The notes beneath the pieces were generated by a model, which searched no databases, had not been told where the DNA came from, and saw only the letters and a program-made list of their open reading frames with translations. The position numbers and the translations under genes were made by a program. 64,000 bases of DNA from an uncultured Burkholderiales bacterium (lineage in GTDB: Bacteria; Pseudomonadota; Gammaproteobacteria; Burkholderiales; Burkholderiaceae_C), in contig CAILCI010000021.1 in NCBI GenBank assembly GCA_903832625.1, positions 1 to 64,000 on the forward strand, written 5' to 3'. This document shows positions 25,489-33,373 of this stretch, piece by piece; position 1 is the first letter of the stretch, and the number at the start of each line of letters is the position of its first letter.

Positions 25489-26373
25489 ATGCACAGCAAA
25501 ACTTTTTTGACCTGCGCCGTCACAGGCAACATCACCACGCCCGATCAAACGCCGTATTTGCCGGTCACACCCACACACATTGCCGATGAGTGTTTGGCCG
25601 CTGCCGAAGCCGGAGCCGCCGCCGTTCACATCCATGTGCGCGACCCCAAAACAGGCAAACCTTCCATGGACTTGGAACTCTACCGCGAGGTGTTTGACAA
25701 AGTTCGACGCGAGAATCCTCAACTCATCATCAACCTCACCACGGGGCCTGGCGGGCGCTTTGTGCCCAGCATCGAAGACCCTCGCATTGCCGCCCCCAAT
25801 TCCACGCTGGTGCGACCAGAGTTGCGCGTCGAGCACATTCGTGTGCTCAAGCCCGATGTATGTTCACTCGACCTCAACACCATGAATTCGGGTGGCGATG
25901 TGGTCATCAACACGCCACGCAATGTGCGCATCATGGCCCACATCATGCGCGAAGCTGGCGTCAAACCTGAGCTGGAAATTTTTGACTCGGGCGACATCCA
26001 CTTGGCGCGCGACCTGATTGCCGACGGCACACTCCAAGGCCCCGGCATGTGGACCTTTGTGACGGGCGTGAAGTACGGTTTTTCGCCTTCGCCTGAAACC
26101 ATTTTGTATGCCCGCAGTCTCTTGCCCGCAGGTGCAATTTGGTCAGCTTTTGGCATTGGTCGCTTTGAATTTCCTATCGTTGCGCAAACTTGGTTTGCAG
26201 GCGGCCACGTGCGAGTGGGCATGGAAGACAACATCTATTTAGAAAAAGGCGTGCTCGCCAAAAGCAATGCAGAGTTGGTGCGCAAAGCCAAACGCCTCAT
26301 CGAAGATTTGGGCGGTGAACTGGCCTCTTGCACCGAAGCCCGCGCCCTGCTTGATCTGCCCATCCGAAGCTGA
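25489..26373 (+). CDS. Beta-keto acid cleavage enzyme (BKACE, DUF849)
   Basis: The 294-residue TIM-barrel protein shows the zinc-binding HIHVRD (His47/His49) after AVHIH, the family opening TCAVTGNITTPDQTPYLPVT, and ELEIFDSGD in the middle. BKACE enzymes condense a beta-keto acid with acetyl-CoA and split it to acetoacetate and a new acyl-CoA; the founding member is 3-keto-5-aminohexanoate cleavage enzyme. Beside a hydroxyquinol-type dioxygenase, 3-oxoadipate would be a sensible substrate, but this is inference. The ATG at 25489 is used; an in-frame TTG overlaps the SDR stop. Confidence 0.87.
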   Translation: MHSKTFLTCAVTGNITTPDQTPYLPVTPTHIADECLAAAEAGAAAVHIHVRDPKTGKPSMDLELYREVFDKVRRENPQLIINLTTGPGGRFVPSIEDPRIAAPNSTLVRPELRVEHIRVLKPDVCSLDLNTMNSGGDVVINTPRNVRIMAHIMREAGVKPELEIFDSGDIHLARDLIADGTLQGPGMWTFVTGVKYGFSPSPETILYARSLLPAGAIWSAFGIGRFEFPIVAQTWFAGGHVRVGMEDNIYLEKGVLAKSNAELVRKAKRLIEDLGGELASCTEARALLDLPIRS

Positions 26374-26393
26374 TGTGCAAAGGAACTCAAACC

Positions 26394-27389
26394 ATGTCAA
26401 CACAACAAGAAATTTTGCAAGCCATTCGCCTCACCACCAAAGTGGCTTCAGCCGCTGAGCTAGCGCCAGTTTTGGCTGAACAAGCGCCACCCAAGTTGCT
26501 AGCCGATCAAGCCTTGGTGCGCGTGCGCAGTGCGGGCGTCAACCCCAGCGATGTCAAGGCGGCTTTGGGCATCATGCCGCAAGCGGTTTTTCCACGCACA
26601 CCAGGACGGGACTTTGCCGGCGTTGTGGTGGAAGGCCCGAGTGCTTGGATAGGCAAAGAAGTCTGGGGCTCGGGTGGCGATTTGGGCATCACACGCGACG
26701 GCTCTCATGCTGCTTGGCTGGTGCTGCCTGTTGCCGCCTTGCGAGAAAAACCCAAGAACCTGAGCTTTGAAGAAGCAGGCTCGGTCGGTGTGCCCTTCAT
26801 CACCGCGTTTGAAGGCTTTCGTCGCAGCGGCATGCCACAGCGCGGCCAAACCGTCGCCATCATGGGCGCCAATGGCAAAGTCGGACAAGCCGCCGTGCAA
26901 CTCGCCGCACAAGCCGGTGCCAACGTGATTGCCGTTCAACGCGGTGGTGCGGCTTGGCAAGGACCGACCCAAGGCATTCATTGCGTTGATGCCAAAACAG
27001 AAGATGTTGCTGCTCGCATTCGAGAACTCAGCGAGGGCAAAGGCGCGCACATTGTGTTTAACACCGTGGGCAGCCCTTACTTTGAAGCGGCCAACAAAGC
27101 CATGGCCAAAGGTGCGACACAAATTTTTATATCGACCCTGGAACGCCCCGTGCCGTTTGATATTTTTACTTTTTACCGAGGCATGCACACCTATGTAGGC
27201 ATTGACACCTTGGCGCTCAACTGCATCGAAACCAATGAGCGGATGCAAGCCATGTGCGCAGGATTTGAGGCAGGAACGCTCAAGCCTTTTGAGGTCAGCC
27301 CTGATGCGGTTTTTTCGCTCGCCCATGCCTTGGCTGTCTACCAAGAAGTCTTGGCAGGTGCAAGCCGTCGCATCGTATTCAACCCCTGA
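26394..27389 (+). CDS. Zinc-independent MDR oxidoreductase (quinone oxidoreductase-like)
   Basis: A 331-residue medium-chain reductase with the N-terminal GroES-like fold (VRSAGVNPSDVKAALG), the hinge FITAFEGFRR and the NADPH-binding IMGANGKVGQAAVQLA, a variant of the GxGxxG motif. No structural zinc cysteines are visible, as in the quinone oxidoreductase/enoyl reductase branch. AAAGGAA eight bases before the ATG fixes the start. In this cluster it could reduce an enone or a ring-cleavage product such as maleylacetate, which remains a guess. Confidence 0.85.
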   Translation: MSTQQEILQAIRLTTKVASAAELAPVLAEQAPPKLLADQALVRVRSAGVNPSDVKAALGIMPQAVFPRTPGRDFAGVVVEGPSAWIGKEVWGSGGDLGITRDGSHAAWLVLPVAALREKPKNLSFEEAGSVGVPFITAFEGFRRSGMPQRGQTVAIMGANGKVGQAAVQLAAQAGANVIAVQRGGAAWQGPTQGIHCVDAKTEDVAARIRELSEGKGAHIVFNTVGSPYFEAANKAMAKGATQIFISTLERPVPFDIFTFYRGMHTYVGIDTLALNCIETNERMQAMCAGFEAGTLKPFEVSPDAVFSLAHALAVYQEVLAGASRRIVFNP

Positions 27390-27403
27390 GTTGGGAGTCG
27401 CCC

Positions 27404-27763
27404 ATGAATGTCACACGATTAGCCAATGCCCCTGAATACGTGGCACCCAACCACTTTGACATGCAGTGTTTGCGTCTACAAGGCCGCGAAGCAGGACCTG
27501 CGGTGCAACTGTGGATGGGCATGTCGATTTTGCAACCCGGAGGCCACACCTCTCTGGACGGCTCACCCATCGAAAAACACTATGTGGTGCTAGAGGGCGA
27601 ATTGACTTTGGTCAGTGAAATTGACGGCGTGCAAACTCGCGAAGTGCTCAAAGCCTTTGACTCTTGTCGCTTTGCCCCCGGAGAGAAGCGCCAAATCATC
27701 AACCACACCCAACAACTTGCCCGAATTTTGTTGGCCATGCCTTTTGATCCACCTGCGGTTTGA
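27404..27763 (+). CDS. Small single-domain cupin protein
   Basis: The 119-residue protein carries a cupin barrel with the first motif in LQPGGHTSLDGSPIEKHYVV (about 46-65) and a second around FAPGEKRQIINHTQ (about 88-101), where metal-binding His and Glu residues are visible. Such proteins can be isomerases, dioxygenase partners or sensors. GGGAG lies 7 bases before the ATG. It follows the MDR gene by 14 bases. Its role in the cluster is unknown. Confidence 0.8.
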   Translation: MNVTRLANAPEYVAPNHFDMQCLRLQGREAGPAVQLWMGMSILQPGGHTSLDGSPIEKHYVVLEGELTLVSEIDGVQTREVLKAFDSCRFAPGEKRQIINHTQQLARILLAMPFDPPAV

Positions 27764-27788
27764 ACACGCATCCTCACCGGAGACACCG

Positions 27789-28802
27789 ATGAACGCTCGA
27801 CGCCTTTCAGGACTATTTTCAAGTGCCCTCTCCCGTCGCCAACTCTTGCAATGGACGCCTGCCGTCGCGGCGAGCTTGAGCTTGCCCAGTGTGGCCCAAA
27901 CAGAGTGGCCGCGCGACAAAACCATCACCTTCATCGTGCCCTTCACCGCGGGCAGCGGCACCGACGTGATTGCCCGCACCATTGCCGAGAAACTCGCCCC
28001 CGCGCTGGGCACACAAATCGTGATCGACAACCGCACGGGGGCTGGTGGCACCGTGGGCGCGGCGTTGGTCGCCAAAGCGCCATCCGACGGTTACACCATG
28101 CTCATTCACAGCTCAGGGCATGTGGTCAACCCCGCGCTTTATCCCAAACTGAGTTATGACACCCTCAAAGACTTTGACGGTGTGAGCACCTTGGCCAACT
28201 TGCCCAACGTCTTGGTGGTCTCGCCCAGCAAAGGCTACAAAGACGTGGCCGACTTGGTGGCCAAAGCCAAAGCACAACCCGGTGCTTGCAACTACGCATC
28301 TGCAGGCAATGGCTCGGCCACGCACATGAATGCCGAAAAATTCCGTGTCGCCACAGGCGTGCAAGCCCAGCATGTGCCGTATCGCGGCACGCCTGAGGCA
28401 CTCACCGAAACCTCCACGGGACGCATCGATTGGTTTTTTGCACCGCTGGTCTCGGCTTTGCCTTTGATTCAAAGTGGACGCCTGCAAGCCTTGGCGGTCA
28501 GCACGCCCACTCGCTCGCCCTTGCTTCCCAATGTTCCTTCAATTGCTGAGGCGGGCTTTGCCAATGCGGCTTATACGTTTTGGGTGGGTTTGTTTGTCAC
28601 CGCCAAAACACCCAAGCCCATCGTGCAAAAACTCCATGCCGCGCTCATGACTGTCTTGGCCTTGCCCGATGTGAAAGAACGCCTCGAAAAACTCGGTGCG
28701 TCGGCCATGCCCATGCAACAAGAGGCCTTTGAGAAATACTTAGATACAGAGACCCTGTCTGCCGCCCAATTGGTCAAAGCTGCAGGCATTCGTATTGAAT
28801 AA
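27789..28802 (+). CDS. Bug-family binding protein with Tat-like signal
   Basis: A 337-residue TctC-type protein with KTITFIVPFTAGSGTDVIAR, QIVIDNRTGAGGTVGAALV and PSDGYTMLIHSSG. The signal region contains SRRQLLQW followed by a hydrophobic stretch ending LPSVAQ (about residue 35), which suggests Tat export rather than Sec. The open frame extends 58 codons farther upstream inside the cupin gene, but GGAGA 5 bases before the ATG at 27789 fixes the start. It is the second Bug protein of this cluster. Confidence 0.88.
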   Translation: MNARRLSGLFSSALSRRQLLQWTPAVAASLSLPSVAQTEWPRDKTITFIVPFTAGSGTDVIARTIAEKLAPALGTQIVIDNRTGAGGTVGAALVAKAPSDGYTMLIHSSGHVVNPALYPKLSYDTLKDFDGVSTLANLPNVLVVSPSKGYKDVADLVAKAKAQPGACNYASAGNGSATHMNAEKFRVATGVQAQHVPYRGTPEALTETSTGRIDWFFAPLVSALPLIQSGRLQALAVSTPTRSPLLPNVPSIAEAGFANAAYTFWVGLFVTAKTPKPIVQKLHAALMTVLALPDVKERLEKLGASAMPMQQEAFEKYLDTETLSAAQLVKAAGIRIE

Positions 28803-28877
28803 GTCACAAGGGAAAACCTCAGTCGTTGCGCATGAGGAAACCTTCAAAATGCTGTGATTCATATCCGAGGAGTAGCC

Positions 28878-29873
28878 ATGTCGATTTCGCGTCGTGACGT
28901 TTTGCAAGCTGCGGGTGTCAGTACTCTTTTGAGCGTGCTCGCTCAACAAGCTTGGGCGCAAGCCGCGCCCCTGGAAAGCCTAAAAATCGTCACAGGATTT
29001 ACGCCGGGTGGCACCTCTGACGCGATTTGTCGCCGTGTCGCAGAAAAAATCGCACCCTCGACCTACGCAAAAACCGCTTTGGTGGAAAACAAAAGCGGCG
29101 CAGGTGGACAAATTGCAATTCAGTTCGTGCGATCCGCTCCAGCCGATGGCGCGACCCTGTTGCAAACACCCATGTCCATGCTGGGCATTTATCCGCACAT
29201 CTACAAAAAACTGCCCTACGATCCTGTGGCTGACTTGGCTCCCGTGACGCTGGGCGCGGTGTTTGATTTTGGTTTTGCGGTGGGACCCATGGTTCCTGCC
29301 AGCGTCAAAAACATTCCAGACTTTTTGGCATGGTGCAAGGCCAACCCGACGCTGGCCAACTTTGGATCTCCCGCTGCGGGGTCAACACCGCACTTCATTG
29401 GAACCCTGATGGGCAACTACGCGGGCATCGATTTGAAACATATCGGCTTCAGGGGCACGCAGCCCGCCATCCTCGACATGATAGGTGGCCAGATTGCCGC
29501 CGTCTCAGGCCCGATTGGCGAATTCACCCAGCACGTCGCAGCAGGCAAATGCCGTTTACTGGCATCTTCAGGCGCCAAACGCAGCCAATTTGCGCCCAAC
29601 ACCCCAACCCTGATCGAGCAAGGCCTCAAAGGCTTTGTGTACGACGAGTGGTTTGGCTTTTATGTCCCCGCCAAAACTCCCGTCGATATCATCACCCGTT
29701 TGAACGCAGCGATGCGTGTTGCATTGGCTGCTCCCGAAACCGTCAACGGCTTGGCGATGATGGGCTTGGTTGCTCAATCTTCCACACCAGCGGAGTTGGC
29801 AGCGCGACTCAAATCAGACACAGAATTGTGGGCTCCGCTCATCAAGTCCATTGGGTTTACGGCGGATGCTTGA
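28878..29873 (+). CDS. Bug-family binding protein with Tat-like signal
   Basis: The 331-residue TctC-type protein opens with MSISRRDVLQAAG, a twin-arginine motif, and a hydrophobic segment ending AWAQ (about residue 26). The Bug core follows: LKIVTGFTPGGTSDAICRRV, ALVENKSGAGGQIAIQF and PADGATLLQTP. The variant DNF to VEN in the second motif sets it apart from the other three copies. GAGGAG five bases before the ATG fixes the start. It is the third Bug protein and the last gene of the plus-strand cluster. Confidence 0.87.
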   Translation: MSISRRDVLQAAGVSTLLSVLAQQAWAQAAPLESLKIVTGFTPGGTSDAICRRVAEKIAPSTYAKTALVENKSGAGGQIAIQFVRSAPADGATLLQTPMSMLGIYPHIYKKLPYDPVADLAPVTLGAVFDFGFAVGPMVPASVKNIPDFLAWCKANPTLANFGSPAAGSTPHFIGTLMGNYAGIDLKHIGFRGTQPAILDMIGGQIAAVSGPIGEFTQHVAAGKCRLLASSGAKRSQFAPNTPTLIEQGLKGFVYDEWFGFYVPAKTPVDIITRLNAAMRVALAAPETVNGLAMMGLVAQSSTPAELAARLKSDTELWAPLIKSIGFTADA

Positions 29874-29919
29874 AAGTTGAAAAAGCTTGCTATGAAAGCT
29901 AGACGGGCATGAACACGTC

Positions 29920-30252
29920 TCAAAAACCCATGAGGTTTTTCAAATAAACCATAGCGCCATTTGCTGCCGCTTGTTCGGGATGCAATTGACAGAATCCGTC
30001 AATGCTTGTCGATGCAAGCTCAGCAGAGCTTGGGTTGCTAACAAATGGATTTGAATTTAATTTATAGATACCTTGGTAAGTCAAGCTCAAAGGCGCAAGA
30101 AAAGCATTTGTCCAATTACTTTTGCTTAAATATGAAAGTTTGCCCCATTCTTCACAACTTGGGTTGCCAAATAGGTTTTGCGCCGGAACAGAAATGCAAA
30201 CGAATGTCATGAGAAAACACAGAGCAAATAATGTAACTTGTGGTTTTCTCAT
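29920..30252 (-). CDS. Small secreted protein of unknown function
   Basis: A 110-residue protein with a Sec signal peptide (residues 1-24, ending VPAQ). The mature part has two cysteines, in NPSCEEWGKL and DGFCQLHPEQ, with a tryptophan-containing centre (SNWTNAFLAPLSL). The pattern of a Cys near the start, a central W and a late FCxxxP is seen in many uncharacterised small periplasmic proteins; a disulfide is likely. It is more AT-rich than the genes to its left and stands alone, 17 bases before the UDG-like gene stop. I cannot assign a function. Confidence 0.65.
   Translation of the reverse strand: MRKPQVTLFALCFLMTFVCISVPAQNLFGNPSCEEWGKLSYLSKSNWTNAFLAPLSLTYQGIYKLNSNPFVSNPSSAELASTSIDGFCQLHPEQAAANGAMVYLKNLMGF
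29922..29940 (+). terminator. Weak hairpin terminator after the plus-strand cluster
   Basis: AAAAACC (29922-29928) pairs with GGTTTTT (29934-29940) around a 5-base loop. It ends in a T-run on the plus strand, so it may terminate the Bug gene ending at 29873, and it overlaps the last codons of the convergent small secreted protein. The stem is short and AT-rich. Confidence 0.4.
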
Positions 30253-30269
30253 ATACCCATCCTTGTATT

Positions 30270-30854
30270 TTATGCAGTCTGCAAAATAGATTTGACTTTG
30301 GCTTGAAGCGTACTCAATATCTCCGCCTCAAACCAAGGATTCTTTTTGAGCCAAATATTATTTCTAGGACTCGGATGGGGCAAAGGAATTATCAAGGGCG
30401 CATACTCTTTCCAAGCCCTGACGGTTTCTGTTAAATTTTCTTTCGCCTGTTTTTTCAAATGCCAAGCTTGGGCATACTGACCTACCACAATTGTCAAAGC
30501 AATATGCGGCAATTGCTGGAGCAGTTTGTCGCGCCAAGTCTGCGCACATTCGGGACGAGGCGGTAAATCTCCAGACTGACCTGTGCCTGGAAAACAAAAA
30601 CCCATAGGCACAAGCGCAATTTTCGTCTCGTCATAAAACACCGATTTATCGATGCCCATCCAGTCTCTGAGGCGGTCTCCACTGGGATCATTGAATGCAA
30701 TACCCGTCTCATGCACGCGGCTGCCGGGAGCTTGCCCAACAATGAGTATTTTGGCGCTTTGACTCACCTGAATAATTGGACGAGGCCCCAAGGGCAAATA
30801 CGGGCTGCACAAAGTACAAGCCCGTATTTCTGTGACCAGTTGATCGAGTTTCAA
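30270..30854 (-). CDS. Uracil-DNA glycosylase superfamily protein with Fe-S cysteines
   Basis: A 194-residue UDG-fold protein. Motif A appears as VGQAPGSRVHETG (38-51) with FNDPSGDRL, and motif B as PLPHPSPRNN near the C-terminus. Four cysteines (13, 16, 87, 103) have the CxxC...C-x15-C layout of the 4Fe-4S cluster of family 4/5 enzymes. The start is taken as TTG at 30854: it overlaps the stop of the DUF427 gene as TTGA and AGGTGG lies 7 bases upstream. The frame runs farther upstream into that gene. A repair role is likely, but its base specificity is uncertain. Confidence 0.82.
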   Translation of the reverse strand: MKLDQLVTEIRACTLCSPYLPLGPRPIIQVSQSAKILIVGQAPGSRVHETGIAFNDPSGDRLRDWMGIDKSVFYDETKIALVPMGFCFPGTGQSGDLPPRPECAQTWRDKLLQQLPHIALTIVVGQYAQAWHLKKQAKENLTETVRAWKEYAPLIIPLPHPSPRNNIWLKKNPWFEAEILSTLQAKVKSILQTA

Positions 30855-31135
30855 GTGTTGACCACCTGCACGCCCTTCCAAAACGCCACGTAATCTTTGA
30901 TTTGTTTGGCTTCTGGTTTGGGTGCTGGATAAAACCAAGCTGCGGACTCATTCAATTGGTCCTTGACGGACACATCGTAATAATGCGCCACGCCTTTCCA
31001 ATGGCAAGTGGTTTGTTTGTCGGATGCTTTGAAAAAATTCATATTCAAAGAATCCGCTGGGAAATAATGATTTCCCTCGACCACCACAGTGGCTTCTGAT
31101 TGCGCCAATACTTCGTTATTCCAAATAGCTTTCAT
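30851..31135 (-). CDS. DUF427 family protein
   Basis: The 94-residue protein has the DUF427 core, with MKAIWNNEVLAQSEATVVVE at the start and the aromatic-rich CHWKGVAHYYDV in the centre, followed by AAWFYPAPKPEAKQIKDYVA. The family forms a small beta-tent fold of unknown biochemical role. The ATG at 31135 has a GGGGG-type ribosome binding site 5 bases upstream. It lies 11 bases after egtD and overlaps the UDG-like gene by four bases, so it is co-translated with both. Confidence 0.85.
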   Translation of the reverse strand: MKAIWNNEVLAQSEATVVVEGNHYFPADSLNMNFFKASDKQTTCHWKGVAHYYDVSVKDQLNESAAWFYPAPKPEAKQIKDYVAFWKGVQVVNT

Positions 31136-31146
31136 GCCGACCCCCC

Positions 31147-32079
31147 TTAAGCAGGTATATTGAACCAAAGCAAACCAAACCACTTTTGAGCATCTGTCCA
31201 CACGGGACCTGCTTGCAAACCCTGAGAAGCTGCCAACTGCTGAATACCATCGATAGAAAATTTATGAGAATTTTCAGTATGCAGGGTTTCGCCTTCATCC
31301 ATCACAAACGACTGATCGGCAATGGTTATTTCTTGTTTTTTCAAACTCACCAAATGCATTTCAATGCGTTTCAAAGGCGCGTTATAAAACGCCCAATGAG
31401 AGAATTGGTCGAGTTTGAAATCTGCATTCGCCTCATCATTGGCGCGTGTCAAAAGATTCAAATTAAACGCAGCCGTCACGCCTTGTGCATCGTTATAAGC
31501 TTGGTGAATTACGCGGGGCTCTTTTAACAAATCCACTCCCAACAACAACGCACCCGAAGGTAAATGTTGCACGCAATTGGCAAAAAAAGCTTGTGCTTCG
31601 ACGGGAGAAAAATTACCAATTGTTGAGCCTGGGAAAAAAGCAATTCGTCGCTTCGCTTGTGGCGAAAGCTTTGGCAATAACCAATCTTTGGTGTAGTCAG
31701 CCACAATGGGTTGAACATCGAGCGCTGGATATTCACGTTTTAACTCAGCCACCGCCGCATTCAAATGCTCGCCCGAAATATCCATCGGTAAAAAAGAAAT
31801 CGGCGATTTCATTTCACGCAACAAATAACGCACTTTGGTCAATGAACCTGCGCCGAGTTCAATCAATTCAGCATTTGAGCCTATGTGCGCAGCGATCTCT
31901 GGCGCATGTTTTTCCAGAATCGAGAGCTCAGTGCGGGTCGGATAATACTCAGGCAAATCGCATATTTGGTCAAACAAGGCCGAGCCTTTGGCATCGTAAA
32001 AGTATTTCGGTGAAATATGTTTTTGAGCTTGTGACAAAGCGCTGATTAAATCTCTTTGAAATTCGGTATTTTTTATCAC
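31147..32079 (-). CDS. egtD: L-histidine N-alpha-methyltransferase (ergothioneine biosynthesis)
   Basis: A 310-residue SAM-dependent methyltransferase of the EgtD family. Visible are ISPKYFYDAKGSALFDQICD, the Glu/Tyr-rich PEYYPTRTELSIL, the SAM site LIELGAGSLTKVRYLL and FFPGSTIGNFSP. It trimethylates histidine to hercynine, the first step of ergothioneine synthesis. The start is a GTG at 32079 that overlaps the egtB stop as GTGA; the open frame continues upstream inside egtB. The pairing with egtB makes the assignment secure. Confidence 0.93.
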   Translation of the reverse strand: MIKNTEFQRDLISALSQAQKHISPKYFYDAKGSALFDQICDLPEYYPTRTELSILEKHAPEIAAHIGSNAELIELGAGSLTKVRYLLREMKSPISFLPMDISGEHLNAAVAELKREYPALDVQPIVADYTKDWLLPKLSPQAKRRIAFFPGSTIGNFSPVEAQAFFANCVQHLPSGALLLGVDLLKEPRVIHQAYNDAQGVTAAFNLNLLTRANDEANADFKLDQFSHWAFYNAPLKRIEMHLVSLKKQEITIADQSFVMDEGETLHTENSHKFSIDGIQQLAASQGLQAGPVWTDAQKWFGLLWFNIPA

Positions 32080-33323
32080 GCCAAATCCCTCGCCAAACGC
32101 AGACCCGTGATTTGCCAACTGGCATGGGGCGCAAAGAAATTGCGATAAGTATTGCGCGCATGACCGCTTGGAGTCGCCCAACTCGAGCCTCGCAAGACTT
32201 GCTGTCCAACCATGAATTTACCGTTGTATTCGCGAATTGCGCCATCCCAAGGTTTAAAACCAGGGTAAGGCTCATAAGCAGATCGCGTCCATTGCCAGGC
32301 TTGGCCCAGCATGTGATGCATGTCGGAATGATTGAAAGCACGCTCCCATTCAAATTCAGTCGGCAATCTGGCACCTGACCATTGCGCAAACGCATCGGCT
32401 TCAAAAAAACTCAAATGCGTCACGGCTTTGTTGAGGGCTAATTCATTCGCGCCATCTATGCCAAATACATGCCAATGGGGCGTCGCATTCAAAGCCGAAT
32501 GCGGCGCAAGCCAATAAGCTGGTGCGGTTTGCTCTGTTCGACTCAACCATGCCCAGCCCTCGGACAACCAATATGCTGAGTTTTGATAACCGCCGTCTTG
32601 AATAAAGGCCAAATACTCACCACAATTAACCAACTGAGAAGATATTTCAAAAGTCTCTAACCAACGCTGGTGTCGTGGTTGTTCGTTGTCAAAAGAGAAA
32701 TAATCAAACTGATGCGAGGCTTGACCAAACTCGCTCAAACCCGCATCGAATTGAATCCACTGCGGTGCTGAGTCAATGTCTTGCTGGCCCTTGTATGAAG
32801 TTAAATTCAAACCCGATTTAGGCAGCAAGGGATTACAAGAAAACAAATGCAGCGCATCGGTCACGATCAATTCTTGGTGCTGCTGCTCATGGTGAATGCC
32901 AAGCTCAATCAAATACGTAATCTTGTTGTGATCGAAAACCGTACTGTTTAACAACGCATCCAATAAAGCTTGCGTAATATGCGCGCGATACTCCATCACC
33001 TCAGCCAAAGCAGGCCGAGTTAACAGTCCGCGTTGCGGGCGTGGTTGACGCGGGCCCAGACTCTCATAATAAGAATTGAATAAATAGGCAAATTGCGGAT
33101 TGAATATTTTGTAATTCGGGCAGTGCGCAGACAAAACCACCGTCTCAAAAAACCAAGTGGTATGCCCCAGATGCCATTTGGCAGGGCTGGCGTCGGGCAT
33201 GGACTGCACGCATTGGTCTTCTTCGGACAAATGAGCCAGCAAACTTTCGGTCAATGCCCTGGTTTGTTCAAACCGTTGTGCCAGAGCTTGTTTTATTTCA
33301 AAATTCAAAATGATCGCTTTCAA
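32076..33323 (-). CDS. egtB: Hercynine oxygenase / sulfoxide synthase (ergothioneine biosynthesis)
   Basis: The 415-residue protein has the DinB-like N-terminal domain with iron ligands in WHLGHTTWFFE and HHEQQHQEL, and a C-terminal formylglycine-generating-enzyme-like domain ending LRGSSWATPSGHARN and FFAPHASWQITGLRLARD. EgtB joins hercynine to a thiol donor (cysteine or gamma-glutamylcysteine) using O2 and Fe(II). The start is a TTG without a clear ribosome binding site and a second TTG lies five codons in, so the N-terminus is uncertain. No egtA, egtC or egtE is seen nearby. Confidence 0.9.
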   Translation of the reverse strand: MKAIILNFEIKQALAQRFEQTRALTESLLAHLSEEDQCVQSMPDASPAKWHLGHTTWFFETVVLSAHCPNYKIFNPQFAYLFNSYYESLGPRQPRPQRGLLTRPALAEVMEYRAHITQALLDALLNSTVFDHNKITYLIELGIHHEQQHQELIVTDALHLFSCNPLLPKSGLNLTSYKGQQDIDSAPQWIQFDAGLSEFGQASHQFDYFSFDNEQPRHQRWLETFEISSQLVNCGEYLAFIQDGGYQNSAYWLSEGWAWLSRTEQTAPAYWLAPHSALNATPHWHVFGIDGANELALNKAVTHLSFFEADAFAQWSGARLPTEFEWERAFNHSDMHHMLGQAWQWTRSAYEPYPGFKPWDGAIREYNGKFMVGQQVLRGSSWATPSGHARNTYRNFFAPHASWQITGLRLARDLA

Positions 33324-33373
33324 TGTCGAACAAATGAGGCAGTAAGAGCCACCGCCTCATTCATCATCCTGGA

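Noticed and set aside
26499-27344. A 281-codon frame on the minus strand across the MDR gene
   Set aside because: Shadow of the quinone oxidoreductase-like gene; no start signals and no family resemblance.
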